From positions 124,001 to 188,000 of the forward strand of contig JADJRI010000003.1 of NCBI GenBank assembly GCA_016712275.1: DNA of 64,000 nt, given 5' to 3'. Source of the DNA: Planctomycetota bacterium. Its GTDB lineage: Bacteria > Planctomycetota > Phycisphaerae > UBA1845 > UTPLA1. Shown here piece by piece: positions 10,187 through 18,900 of this stretch. Every line of letters begins with the position of its first letter. Position 1 is the stretch's first letter. The notes under the pieces are model-generated. The model was given only the letters and a program-made list of their open reading frames with translations. It did no database searches and was not told where the DNA came from. The translations under genes and the position numbers were made by a program.

Positions 10187-11293
10187 ATGCCAAAACAAAA
10201 TCGGCGCATCTGCGCTGCGATGGCCGTAATGCTGTTGGCGCAAGCGTTGACGGGCTGCGCCGAAAACGCCGGCTCGCCGCAGAATTCGTCCAAACCCCAG
10301 AGCGTCACGGATCACATGGTGGAGGAGCAGCGCGCCGCAAAGCAGCAGGTGACGAGCGCGCCGGCGGAGCCGGCCGAACCGCCAAAACGGCCGGTCGGGC
10401 GCGCCATCGCCACCATCAACGGCGAGCCGATCGGGCGAAGCGAATTTGTGGAGATGCTGATCGATGCGCACGGGTTGCAGTTGCTTCAACTGGTGCTGCT
10501 GCGCGAGGCGGCGCGACAGGAGGCCGACCGGCTGAACCTCGCGGTCGGCGAGGCGGACATTTTTCGCGAGTATGACATCACGGCGCATGCGGAACATCTG
10601 AACGGAAAAGATGTCGAAGCGTTGACACCCGTCCGGCGCGAGCAGATCGTCGATGAATGGACGCGCAGCCGCGGCGTGTCACGCGCCGAACTGCATGTGG
10701 CGATGGAAAAGCAGGCGATTCTGCGAAAAATCGCCGAGTCGATGCTGGCTTCGAAGACTCTCAGCGAGGCGCAGATTGCCCGCGAGTATCGCAGGGTTTT
10801 CGGCGAGCGGGTCGAGGTGCGGCACATTCAGTTCGACAACCAGCGTGTGGCCCAACAGATTCGCGAGCGGCTCGATCTGGGGGAACGATTCGAAGACCTC
10901 GTCGCGGATTACAGCCAGAACTCGCTGACCAAGATACGACAGGGGTTGATGCCGCCCTTCTCGGCCGATGACGAATCGGTGCCGCCGATTCTGGCCAAGG
11001 CCGCCTTCGCGTTGAAGGAGGGCGAGGTGTCGAATCCGGTGGAGGTCGAGGGGTATATGCACATTCTGAAGCTCGAGCGCCGCATTCCAGCGGACGAGCG
11101 GCCCATGGAGGAAGTAAAGCCGAGCCTGGAGAAGCACATTCGCACCCGGATGATCGAAGCCAAAATGGAGGAGTTGGGACGGCGGTACCTTCTGGGGGCC
11201 AAGCTGCAGATCAAGGACAAACTGCTTCGCGAGAAATACTCGACAGCGCAGCGGACCGGCCGAATCGAAGGGCCGCCGCTGGTGGGGCAGTGA
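10187..11293 (+). CDS. Parvulin-type peptidyl-prolyl isomerase lipoprotein (SurA/PrsA-like)
   Basis: Envelope folding factor. The start at 10187 gives a signal peptide (MPKQNRRICAAMAVMLLAQ) with lipobox LTGC, so the mature protein should be lipid-anchored. A Pro/Ala-rich linker follows, then a SurA-type N-terminal segment (ATINGEPIGRSEFVEMLID). The parvulin domain at about residues 205-305 has VEVRHIQFDN, DLGERFEDLVADYSQN and LKEGEVSNPVEVEGYMHILKL. The expected glycine-rich stretch after the active-site strand is modified (QGLMPPFSADD), so isomerase activity is not certain. It is probably co-transcribed with pabB-pabC-nif3. Confidence 0.85.
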   Translation: MPKQNRRICAAMAVMLLAQALTGCAENAGSPQNSSKPQSVTDHMVEEQRAAKQQVTSAPAEPAEPPKRPVGRAIATINGEPIGRSEFVEMLIDAHGLQLLQLVLLREAARQEADRLNLAVGEADIFREYDITAHAEHLNGKDVEALTPVRREQIVDEWTRSRGVSRAELHVAMEKQAILRKIAESMLASKTLSEAQIAREYRRVFGERVEVRHIQFDNQRVAQQIRERLDLGERFEDLVADYSQNSLTKIRQGLMPPFSADDESVPPILAKAAFALKEGEVSNPVEVEGYMHILKLERRIPADERPMEEVKPSLEKHIRTRMIEAKMEELGRRYLLGAKLQIKDKLLREKYSTAQRTGRIEGPPLVGQ

Positions 11294-11408
11294 GGGCGTT
11301 TAATCTGACCGCGTCCACTGCGTGTCAAACTGCCGGCCGCTTCTCCAGAGTCAAGTTGATTGGCTTCGGGCGCGGCGTCTTTATTTATCGAATGCCGGTG
11401 GAGCGCGC

Positions 11409-12328
11409 TCAAAGCCCGAACATCTTTGCGCGACGCCGCCGGTTCAGCGCCCGCTGAAGTCGCAGAACAGCCGCCTCCTTGCTCCTGGCTTCAACTTCAA
11501 CGGTAATGGGTTGATCCAACCAATCCGATGGAAAATCACGTGGATTGATAAACTCAGCGTGTATGCGCGGATTGGCACTTCGCCATCCATGTGCGGGACT
11601 GGAAACATGGAAGAGCGGTTCGCGGTCCCAAGTTGTAATGGCTCGCCCTGTAACTTCGCGGGGAGTCAGGTTGTCGGACAGGCAACGGTGATGATGAATG
11701 TCATACACAAAGGAAATGCGATCGGACTCGCATAACGGCAGCAGGTCTGCAGGCGAAAAAAATACGGTCGTCATTTTCCAGTGCGATGCACTTTCTCGCC
11801 CCGTGAGACAGGCGTTGGAGACCGGCGGAGGCGGGCGATCGCGGCAGGCTTGTCGCCGTAAGCGCCGCCACCGTGAAGTATGATGACGTCGGCGCCGATC
11901 CACTCGGCCACTTCGGCCTGATACTCAACTTCGGCCAAGGAAGTCTCAACAATTTCGCGGCGCGGCGAGTTCAAAACGACAAACTGGTCGGGATGGAATG
12001 TGAGCCGAATATTGCGCGAGGCGGCCATCCGGCCGCACTCACGGAACGCGTCGACAATTTGTTCTGACCCCGGCAGCTCATTTACTTGATATCCGACGGC
12101 GGGGTGTGTCTTGAGCGGAAGTATCTGACTGTTGACTCGAAACGAACCGATGCCATTGCCCGCGCAGAACCGCACGGCGGACAGTAGTGCCTCTATATTG
12201 GCACCGATGATGTCCGCAAGTCGCTTGAGTCGTTCGGCCGGCGAAAGACGCAGCATGGCCGCGGCGGTGGTGGTTCGGAAGCGGATAGGCGCGTCGCGAA
12301 AGGCGCAGCACAACCCCAATCGAATCAC
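11409..12328 (-). CDS. uvsE: UV damage endonuclease UvsE/UVDE (joined across two frameshifts)
   Basis: TIM-barrel, Mn-dependent endonuclease that nicks 5' of UV photoproducts. The intact N-terminus (GTG 12328, MIRLGLCCAF) contains FRVNSQILPLKTHP, RLTFHPDQFVVLNSP and ADVIILHGGGAYGDK. The rest lies in two other frames: QRLSHGARKCIALENDDR, then SPADLLPLCESDRISFVYDIHHH. The shifts map near 11815-11830 and in a run of seven A at 11756-11762; losing one A there restores ENDDRIFSPADLL. The reconstructed length (~306) is normal. Metal-site blocks HPDQF, LENDDR and DIHHH are all present. AAAGGAG precedes the GTG start, which overlaps the stop of the upstream SDR gene by 4 bases (GTGA), so the two form an operon. 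Confidence 0.92.
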
Positions 12329-13908
12329 AGCGCACGTCTCCTTTCATCGGCCGGCTGCTGTTGGATCGCGGATGACTGCTTCACCGCCGCGCGGGCCTCC
12401 GCCGCGCGACGGATTCCGTGAAGCATGCCTTGAAATACAATGCCATGCAGGGGAGCAACGGCATGCCAATATGCGATGCCGGCAAGGCCGCGTGGTTTGA
12501 ACCTTGCCGTCTGGGTCAGAATGCCGCCGTTCGGCGCCGGAGCCACTTCAAATGTCAGTGTGGCGACACCCGGCAGGCGCATTTCGGCGCGCAATTCGAG
12601 CCGTTTCCCCTCTTCATGACCCGTGACGCGCCAGAAGTCGACGGCCTCACCGTAGGCCAGCTTGTTTGGGCTGCGGCGACCGCGACGCAGCCCGGGGCCG
12701 CCGACGAGCCGGTCCATCATGCCGCGCAAATGCCATAGACCATCGGCCGCAAAGTAGCCGTTGTCGCCGCCGATACGCGACACGATGGCGAAGATGTCGT
12801 CCGTGCATGCCGCGACATGAGTCGATCGGCTATCCTTGAAGATTTTTCCGCCCGACCAATCCGGGTCGCCCGGCATCGGGCCGGCATCGGACCATGCTGT
12901 CTCTGCCGAGCCGGAGGTGGACTTTCCGAGTGCAAGTTTGATCGCGCGTTCTACCGAAACGCACTCATGGGGCATGAGTCGGCAGGCGTCGTCATTCCGG
13001 CAGACGACCCGGTTTCGCAGACCCTCGGCCAGCGGCCGCGCGATGCGATGGCTGATGGGCGTGACCAGGTGAATCCAGAGGGAACTGAGCCGCGGCGTTA
13101 ACACAGGCACCGGGATAACCAGCCGCCGCCGCAGTCCGAGGGCGTCGCTCATTATGTCCATCAATTCCCGGTAGGTCAGCACGTCCGGGCCGCCAATGTC
13201 GAGCGTGCGACCGGTGGTGGCGGGCGATTCGAGGCAGGCCACCAGATAATGCAACACGTCTCGAACCGCGATCGGCTGGCAAAGTGTCTTGACCCAGCGC
13301 GGCGTGACCATGACGGGAAGTCGCTCGACGAGATAACGAAGAATCTCGAAGGAGGCCGAACCGGATCCAATAATCATCGCGGCTCTCAAGACTGTGACCG
13401 GGACACTTGTCGAAGCCAGCGAATCCTCGACTTCACGGCGCGATGCGAGATGCTCGCTCAGACCGTCGCCTATTTCGCCAAGGCCTCCGAGGTAAACAAT
13501 CCGACCCACACCGGCCGCCGCCGCCGCCCGTGCGAACGCGGCCGCTAACTTCTTGTCCCGCGCCCTGTAGTCCGATCCAACGGCCATCATGGAGTGGATC
13601 AGGTAGTATGCCGCCGTGCAGCCTTGCATAGCGCTGGCCAGACGGTCTTCGTGCTCGAGGTCGCATTCGAGGACCTGGACCGATGTGTCGGTCGACCATG
13701 GCCGCGCGTCAATTTTTCGAGCGCAACGAACGAGGCACCGCACGGAATACCCTGCCGCAATCAGGCGCGGAACGAGCCGTCCGCCAATGTATCCCGTGGC
13801 TCCTGTTACCAGGACGAGCGGGCGTTCCGATGAGATATTCGACTCAACAGTCAAGGATCGCCCTCGAATCCTGAAAAACGCGCCCGTATCCATTGCCGCA
13901 AGAATCAC
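12325..13908 (-). CDS. NAD(P)-binding SDR protein with C-terminal DUF2867 domain
   Basis: The N-terminal half is an extended atypical SDR: the glycine motif GATGYIGG at residues ~37-44, then AYYLIHSM, and GRIVYLGGLGE as the strand before the active site. It lacks a clear YxxxK. The C-terminal ~180 residues match my expectation for DUF2867 (DNGYFAADGLWHLRGMMDRLVGG, then AVDFWRVTGHEEGKRLELRAEM). This fusion is widespread and often sits beside photolyase or photoprotection genes, in line with translational coupling to uvsE here. Substrate unknown. The true start may be an internal Met such as 13893. Confidence 0.85.
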   Translation of the reverse strand: MILAAMDTGAFFRIRGRSLTVESNISSERPLVLVTGATGYIGGRLVPRLIAAGYSVRCLVRCARKIDARPWSTDTSVQVLECDLEHEDRLASAMQGCTAAYYLIHSMMAVGSDYRARDKKLAAAFARAAAAAGVGRIVYLGGLGEIGDGLSEHLASRREVEDSLASTSVPVTVLRAAMIIGSGSASFEILRYLVERLPVMVTPRWVKTLCQPIAVRDVLHYLVACLESPATTGRTLDIGGPDVLTYRELMDIMSDALGLRRRLVIPVPVLTPRLSSLWIHLVTPISHRIARPLAEGLRNRVVCRNDDACRLMPHECVSVERAIKLALGKSTSGSAETAWSDAGPMPGDPDWSGGKIFKDSRSTHVAACTDDIFAIVSRIGGDNGYFAADGLWHLRGMMDRLVGGPGLRRGRRSPNKLAYGEAVDFWRVTGHEEGKRLELRAEMRLPGVATLTFEVAPAPNGGILTQTARFKPRGLAGIAYWHAVAPLHGIVFQGMLHGIRRAAEARAAVKQSSAIQQQPADERRRAL

Positions 13909-13950
13909 TGGTCAAGAAACCGCCGCGGGCGCTTTTCGCCCATCATGATT

Positions 13951-13979
13951 CCAACCGCAAACCGGGCGGGTTTGCTTGG
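13951..13979. other. Intergenic hairpin
   Basis: Stem GCAAACC/GGTTTGC extended by CCAA/TTGG across a two-base bulge, in the 262-base gap between the lipoprotein gene (ends 14171, minus) and the SDR gene start. It could stop read-through from the lipoprotein gene, but it has no U-tract. Nothing else is recognised in this gap. Confidence 0.35.
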
Positions 13980-14170
13980 ATCTGCCGAAACGCGGATGAT
14001 GATCCCAGCCTTGCATCCCACCGCCTTCAGTCGCGGCGGCACCCCGGCTTTATCTCAGATTATTGAACGCGTCTCCCACCATCGCAAATGAGCTCCGAAG
14101 TTGCACCGCTGTGACCACGAGGGAGCTTGGAAGATCGTGTCGACCCATGAATCGCCCGGCACTCGACCTT

Positions 14171-15070
14171 TCAAAATTTAGGCTCGGGCGGGAACAGCGA
14201 ATCACGAATCGCCATGAGCTCTTCACATGTGTCAATGTCATCCGAGACTGGTATGAGAATGATCGGGTTCAGGCCGGGATCGCGGCGCTGGGGCGGGTTG
14301 TTGGGCGTATCCAGAATCGCAAGCGATGCCCCGATCACAAGCTGTTCCGAGTCATCGATCACGCTGCCCCGCAAACTACCGTCGGAAAAAAGAGACATTT
14401 CGTTTGCGAATATCTCACGGCGAGCGATGTAAATTTCACCCTCGATGAGGCCGAACAGCTTCACCAATACGGTCACGCCCGGTTTCCCGTCATTGTCGTC
14501 GTCGCTGATCAGGGGGTCATTTCGGTCCATCGAAAGTGGAACGCTTGGGTCACCCTCAATCCCGTTAAGTGTCGGAGTTGCAGGACGCCACAATTTCCAC
14601 ACACCGTCCTCCTGATATACGTCGACGATTGCACCAGGCGGCTGAATGGCTTGTGTAGCGGCATCTGAAAAGACAGTGTCGAAATTCTGATTGGCGATAT
14701 ACTCCGCGCGGCAGAAACGGTCGTATGCGACGAGCTCTCCGTTTTCTATGACCAAGTCCGTGAAGCCGTACGAAACAATGAACGTGGACAACGGACCATT
14801 GGCCGTCTCGCCCTCATAGGCGACGATGTCGTAATGGGCGTAGTGCCCCTCCATGGCGACTAAGGCCTTTTCCTTGCTGGCGGGCGCGATCCAATTCGGA
14901 TCATTCGCGGGCGCTTTATACAACGGGCTGTCCGGCCAGGGCAGCGGAGTCGAGCAGCCGCAAAGAAGAAAACAACCCGACGCAATAGCGGCAACCGCCA
15001 CGATGAGAGGCGATGACGTCAACATTCGAGTGTTTTTGCCTCGCAATAACCGAGTCCGGAATCGATTCAT
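14171..15070 (-). CDS. Lipoprotein of unknown function
   Basis: Unrecognised 299-residue secreted protein. The N-terminus has basic residues, a hydrophobic stretch (PLIVAVAAIASGCFLL) and a lipobox LCGC. The mature part is acidic, with many Asp and Asn residues and short beta-like blocks (YEGETANGPLSTFIVSYGF, GKPGVTVLVKLFG). Runs such as DDDNDGKPG and SDDIDTCEE could bind calcium. It is followed in the same direction by uvsE's operon and preceded by the PQQ protein. GAGGGT lies upstream of the chosen ATG; the internal Met at 15025 is an alternative start. Confidence 0.6.
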   Translation of the reverse strand: MNRFRTRLLRGKNTRMLTSSPLIVAVAAIASGCFLLCGCSTPLPWPDSPLYKAPANDPNWIAPASKEKALVAMEGHYAHYDIVAYEGETANGPLSTFIVSYGFTDLVIENGELVAYDRFCRAEYIANQNFDTVFSDAATQAIQPPGAIVDVYQEDGVWKLWRPATPTLNGIEGDPSVPLSMDRNDPLISDDDNDGKPGVTVLVKLFGLIEGEIYIARREIFANEMSLFSDGSLRGSVIDDSEQLVIGASLAILDTPNNPPQRRDPGLNPIILIPVSDDIDTCEELMAIRDSLFPPEPKF

Positions 15071-15302
15071 AATTCATTTACCCTCTATACTTGGCCTTGG
15101 CCGGTCGTGCCCTCAAGAGCACAGTACAAACCGGTCGTTCATTGGCTCGCCCAATCAGCTTGGGCGCGCCGGGAACGGCACTTCCAACCCCTTGTCACGC
15201 GTATGGACCTTTGGACCGATTTAGATCATCGCCAAGGAACCGCCTGTGTCCTTCTCCAGGTGCTGCGTGGTCGTTAGTCGCGAAACGCTGTGCAGGAATC
15301 GT

Positions 15303-16583
15303 TTACTTCCACACGAAGGCCGAAATCCCGAGAAGATCGCGCACGAACACCATGTCGCCGCTTACGGCTAAGTGTGCCCATGATTCGGCGCCGGCGACCT
15401 CCCTTCGATCAAGCAACCGAAACTTCTTCGGATCGGCGGCGATTAGGAGTAGTTCACCGCGCTGATTCAGCGCGAGAATGCGATCCCGGTTGGCAACCAT
15501 GCTCCAATAGTCGCCGAAGGAGCGTGTCCGCCACGTTTCCTCTCCGGTCTTCAAGTCGATGCAGCACGCACGACCGTTTGCAAGGTGCAAGTAGGCGTAG
15601 TGGTCGATCACCACGGGCGAAGACATATAGCCCTGCGCCTTGGTGGTCCATGCCTCGTTGACACGTAGTGCCGAGTCGTGCTCTTCGACGCGATAGAAAA
15701 ACGTCTTGTTTTTGTAGCCGCTGGTGAAAACCCCATTGTCGAACACCGTCGGCGTGAGAATGTTCATGCCGCGAAACGACGGCACCACCTGCGACCACAA
15801 GACCTCGCCTGTTTCTGAAGCAACACCCGCCAGCTTCTCGCGCATCTGCACCACGAGCTGCGGCGTGCCGTGTAGTGTGGCGGCTACCGGAGACGAGAAC
15901 GCGCTGCCCATTCCGCCGCCGTCGATAAGCGTCCGCCAAATGACATCGCCGGTTCGCTTATTCAATTTGACAAATCCGCCGCCGGCTTGAACGTAAACGT
16001 GCTCGCCATCGACCAGCGGGGAGCTCACGAAGCCGAATGACGGCAACGGCGTCCCGAACTTGTTCGAAAAATCGACCCGCCAGCGTTCGGCGCCGGAATC
16101 GATATCGAGGCAGATCAGAACATCCTGCATCCCGGCTACAAAGAGCGATTCGCCATCACACGCCGGTGTGGCTCGAATCCAGTCACCATTCTTCTTTGCG
16201 AAGAACGGTACGCTTAGCGCGCCCTTCCACTTGGCCCGCCACAACTCTCGGCCGGTGGTGCGGTCCAGTGCCCACGCAACCTCATGGGTCTTGTCCTCCG
16301 TCTCGGTGACAAAGACGCGCTTCCCCCACACGATCGGACCACTGTAGCTCGGCCCAAGCTCGACGCGCCACTCCTGAGTCAGGGTCGCCAGGTTTTTGGG
16401 CCATGCCGGCGATTTGGCAACTTGGGAATCACGCGATGGTCCACGCCATTGAGGCCACGAATCGCCCTCTGGCTCGCCGCCATAGGCTGACGGTGTTGTG
16501 AGCAGCACGAACAGCGCCAATAGGCGCGTGATGCGATGTGATCTCACGAAGGATTCTGGCCATGCTGATGCTTTGCGTTTCAA
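15303..16583 (-). CDS. PQQ-like beta-propeller repeat protein (BamB/YfgL-like), exported
   Basis: About 426 residues with an N-terminal signal peptide (LLALFVLLTTPSAYG) and the WPQWRGP opening common in planctomycete PQQ-repeat proteins. Repeated beta-propeller blades follow, each around a W/G pattern: VAWALDRTTGRELWRAKW, LICLDIDSGAERWRVDF, VKLNKRTGDVIWRTL, CCIDLKTGEETWRT. Likely a secreted scaffold or quinoprotein-like fold; no PQQ ligand set can be verified. It starts at a TTG codon with GGAGG six bases upstream, overlapping the lipocalin stop by four bases (TTGA), so it is translationally coupled to lipocalin. Confidence 0.85.
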   Translation of the reverse strand: MKRKASAWPESFVRSHRITRLLALFVLLTTPSAYGGEPEGDSWPQWRGPSRDSQVAKSPAWPKNLATLTQEWRVELGPSYSGPIVWGKRVFVTETEDKTHEVAWALDRTTGRELWRAKWKGALSVPFFAKKNGDWIRATPACDGESLFVAGMQDVLICLDIDSGAERWRVDFSNKFGTPLPSFGFVSSPLVDGEHVYVQAGGGFVKLNKRTGDVIWRTLIDGGGMGSAFSSPVAATLHGTPQLVVQMREKLAGVASETGEVLWSQVVPSFRGMNILTPTVFDNGVFTSGYKNKTFFYRVEEHDSALRVNEAWTTKAQGYMSSPVVIDHYAYLHLANGRACCIDLKTGEETWRTRSFGDYWSMVANRDRILALNQRGELLLIAADPKKFRLLDRREVAGAESWAHLAVSGDMVFVRDLLGISAFVWK

Positions 16584-17164
16584 GGTGTTTCCTCCGGAAA
16601 TTGCGGCATCAACTCGAGACGCACTGGATCGTATCCCCTATCGGGCAGCCGTTGGAGGATGCCATCGTAAATTTCCGGGGCAAGTGTCGGTGTACGGCTC
16701 AATATCCAAAGAAAGGTTCGAGTCGGGTCGCCCACAACGGCCCACTCGTAATCTGCCTCATCGAGCTCGATGATCCAGTAAGGAGCGCCAAAGGGATAGA
16801 AGAAATAAACAGTCAGCTTGGAGTTTGTTGTGGAATCCGCCACGGTCGCAAACCCTTCAATTGTTCGCCCAACCGTGCCATCCTCATTGCGACAGATGTT
16901 CACAACCTTGACGTTGCCGTCGGACTGCAGCGTGTAATCAGCCGTCACGCCGAAGCAGCCGTTCTCAAAAGTCACGGGGTACTTGGCGATTTCGTACCAT
17001 GTCCCCATGTAACGCTGTATGTCGACGTTTGGAGCCGTGGATAAGGTGGGAAGGAGAGATTCCAGAGATTGGCCGCAGCCGGACACGCCAACGCATATGC
17101 CGGCAACCATGAGCGCGTGCGAGTTTCGGAAAGAGAATCGAGTACAACGTGGACGAATGTTCAT
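16580..17164 (-). CDS. Lipocalin-family lipoprotein (Blc-like)
   Basis: Outer-membrane-type lipocalin. The start at 17164 follows AGGAG and gives a signal peptide with lipobox VSGC. The lipocalin N-terminal motif is MGTWYEIAKYP, followed by FENGCFGVTADYTLQSDGNV and the second structurally conserved region YWIIELDEADYEWAVVGDP, then TFLWILSRTP. These are Blc/ApoD hallmarks for binding lipids, including oxidised or lysolipids. In several bacteria blc genes belong to light- or stress-induced regulons. The open frame runs further upstream (17278) through the terminator hairpin, which rules out that start. Confidence 0.93.
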   Translation of the reverse strand: MNIRPRCTRFSFRNSHALMVAGICVGVSGCGQSLESLLPTLSTAPNVDIQRYMGTWYEIAKYPVTFENGCFGVTADYTLQSDGNVKVVNICRNEDGTVGRTIEGFATVADSTTNSKLTVYFFYPFGAPYWIIELDEADYEWAVVGDPTRTFLWILSRTPTLAPEIYDGILQRLPDRGYDPVRLELMPQFPEETP

Positions 17165-17188
17165 TTCAACTCCTGAACAAAACTGAGA

Positions 17189-17228
17189 AAATGAGGCCAC
17201 TTGGCAACATGGCGAAGCGGCCTCATTT
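17189..17228 (-). terminator. Terminator between DUF378 and lipocalin genes
   Basis: Perfect 10-bp inverted repeat AAATGAGGCC / GGCCTCATTT with a 20-base loop. In minus orientation it is followed by TTTTCTCAGTTTT, so it would end transcripts of the DUF378 gene. The long loop makes it a weaker but plausible terminator. Confidence 0.7.
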
Positions 17229-17250
17229 CTCTTGACCTTTTGCCTTGCGG

Positions 17251-17472
17251 TTACGCCATGGCGGGCTGGACATTCCATCGCCGCTGAATGCCCTTAAGCG
17301 ATGCGGCTTGATAGACCGCCGCAATACCGACGAGCGTGTAAACCAGTTTCGCGAGGATCGAGCCCGCGCCGAATATCGTGGCGACGAGGTCGAAGTTGGC
17401 GGTTCCGACGAGGCCCCAATTGAGGCCGCCCACCACCAGGAGTACTGCTGCAATTACATCCATCGTTCTCAT
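17251..17472 (-). CDS. DUF378 family small membrane protein
   Basis: A 73-residue, two-helix membrane protein with the DUF378 signature LLVVGGLNWGLVG in the first helix and LAKLVYTLVGIAAVYQA in the second. Function unknown in the family. AAAGGAG lies 7-8 bases before ATG 17472, an excellent ribosome-binding site. It is flanked by FAS1 and lipocalin genes in the same direction, and ends at its own terminator. Confidence 0.9.
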   Translation of the reverse strand: MRTMDVIAAVLLVVGGLNWGLVGTANFDLVATIFGAGSILAKLVYTLVGIAAVYQAASLKGIQRRWNVQPAMA

Positions 17473-17533
17473 AAGATTGCTCCTTTCAGAGTTTGATTGG
17501 TTCCAACCAAATTCCAGTTTGCGTAACTTTGAC

Positions 17534-18439
17534 TCAGTCCGGGAGGATCACGGTGTCGATCACGTGAATCACGCCGTTCGTGGCCGGCACATCGGTCTTG
17601 AGAACCTTCGCCTCATCGACCTTGACGCCGCTGGTTGTGTCGATGCGAATGCTTTGGCCCTGAACGGTCTTGGCCTCCTTGAGGTTGACGACATCCTTGG
17701 CCATGACCTTGCCGGCGACAACGTGGTAGGTCAGGATCGAGGCAAGCTTCTTCTTGTCTTTGAGCAGGCTTTCGAGCGTACCCTTGGGGAGCTTGGCGAA
17801 CGCCTCGTCCGTGGGAGCGAAGACTGTGAACGGGCCCGATCCGCGAAGCGTGTCAGTCAGGCCCGCAGCTTCGACGGCAGTCAGGAGTGTTTTGAACGAA
17901 CCGGCGGACCGGGCGGCTTCAATGATGTCGTTTTTCGGCATGATGACCGCGTCGATGACGTGAATAACGCCGTTGGAGGTTTCAATGTCGGTCTGGGTAA
18001 CGGAGGCCTGGTCCACACGAACGCCTTTCGTTGTGTCGATGGCGATCGATTGTCCGAGTGCGGTCTTGGCGCTCTTTAGTTTCACGACGTCGGCGGCCAT
18101 GACATTGCCGGGCACGACGTGATAAAGCAGCACGCTTCGAAGGGCGTCGGGATTCTTGAGGAGCGACTCGAGCGCTCCCTTTGGCAGCTTGGCGAAGGCC
18201 TCATCCGTGGGTGCGAAGACGGTGAACGGACCGGGCGACTTCAGCGTTTCGACGAGACCCGCCGCCTTTACGGCAGTGACGAGGGTCTTGAAGCTGCCCG
18301 CGGCAACCGCGGTGTCCACAATGTCCTTCATGTCGGAAGCCGGCTTGTCGCTACAGCCTGATGCGCTTGCAGGCTGCGTGAGGCCGGCCAGTGATCCGAT
18401 GACAACTAACGTGGGTAATGCGAGAATGCTCCTCTTCAT
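17534..18439 (-). CDS. Secreted protein with two fasciclin (FAS1) domains
   Basis: The start at 18439 (after AAGGGA) yields a signal peptide ending near ASAS and then two tandem FAS1 domains of ~130 residues each. Each domain has the H1 motif (GPFTVFAPTDEAFAKLP, identical in both copies) and the H2 motif (TSNGVIHVIDAVIMP and ATNGVIHVIDTVILP). The two are recent-looking duplicates. FAS1 proteins mediate adhesion or surface interactions. It faces the ECF sigma gene across a 460-base regulatory region. In mycobacteria, SigK and its RskA anti-sigma control FAS1 proteins MPT70/MPT83, so the adjacency suggests a similar link. Confidence 0.95.
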   Translation of the reverse strand: MKRSILALPTLVVIGSLAGLTQPASASGCSDKPASDMKDIVDTAVAAGSFKTLVTAVKAAGLVETLKSPGPFTVFAPTDEAFAKLPKGALESLLKNPDALRSVLLYHVVPGNVMAADVVKLKSAKTALGQSIAIDTTKGVRVDQASVTQTDIETSNGVIHVIDAVIMPKNDIIEAARSAGSFKTLLTAVEAAGLTDTLRGSGPFTVFAPTDEAFAKLPKGTLESLLKDKKKLASILTYHVVAGKVMAKDVVNLKEAKTVQGQSIRIDTTSGVKVDEAKVLKTDVPATNGVIHVIDTVILPD

Positions 18440-18614
18440 GTGTATTCCCTTTCGGTCGATGTTCCCGTAAAAGCGGGACGGTTTTGCGTCGCGTGAGCTC
18501 ATAACGTTGAACTTCATTGGTTCGACGCGGTTGACACATGGGTATTCGTTGCAGCGGGCCGCTCGGATTCACGGGCGGGCAGTTTTTATTTTTTTCCGAT
18601 CTTGTTGATGGGGC

Positions 18615-18830
18615 TGGAATTGGAATCAAGCGGGGGCAGGCGAACTCGTTGGAATACGCTGGAATTGCATTTTGAGACAAACGGAGGGGTTGAATCCGTA
18701 TCACGGTTCGCAACGAACACCATATGTGTTGCCCCCAGTGTCACATGTGGCCAGGAAGGCGCATGTAAGCGGGGCAAAATTATTTGCTGCGCATTGGAAG
18801 TTGGAAGATAATGCTTTGGAAACGTGGAAT
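18615..18830. promoter_or_regulatory. Cluster of eight TGGAA boxes in the FAS1 / ECF sigma intergenic region
   Basis: TGGAA occurs at 18615, 18621, 18650, 18660, 18795, 18802, 18817 and 18825, all in the same orientation (toward the sigma gene), some as tandem TGGAATTGGAAT. Chance expectation for a given pentamer in ~215 bases is about 0.2. GGAA-type boxes resemble ECF -35 elements. One copy at 18825 is followed 15 bases after GGAATT by TGTACT. The 460-base gap (18440-18900) holds no convincing gene. Confidence 0.55.
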
Positions 18831-18900
18831 TGCAAACAAGTGCGGTGTACTGATTCGCGGCGACAAGGCCGCGAGTTAGATCTTATTAACGGATCACGGT

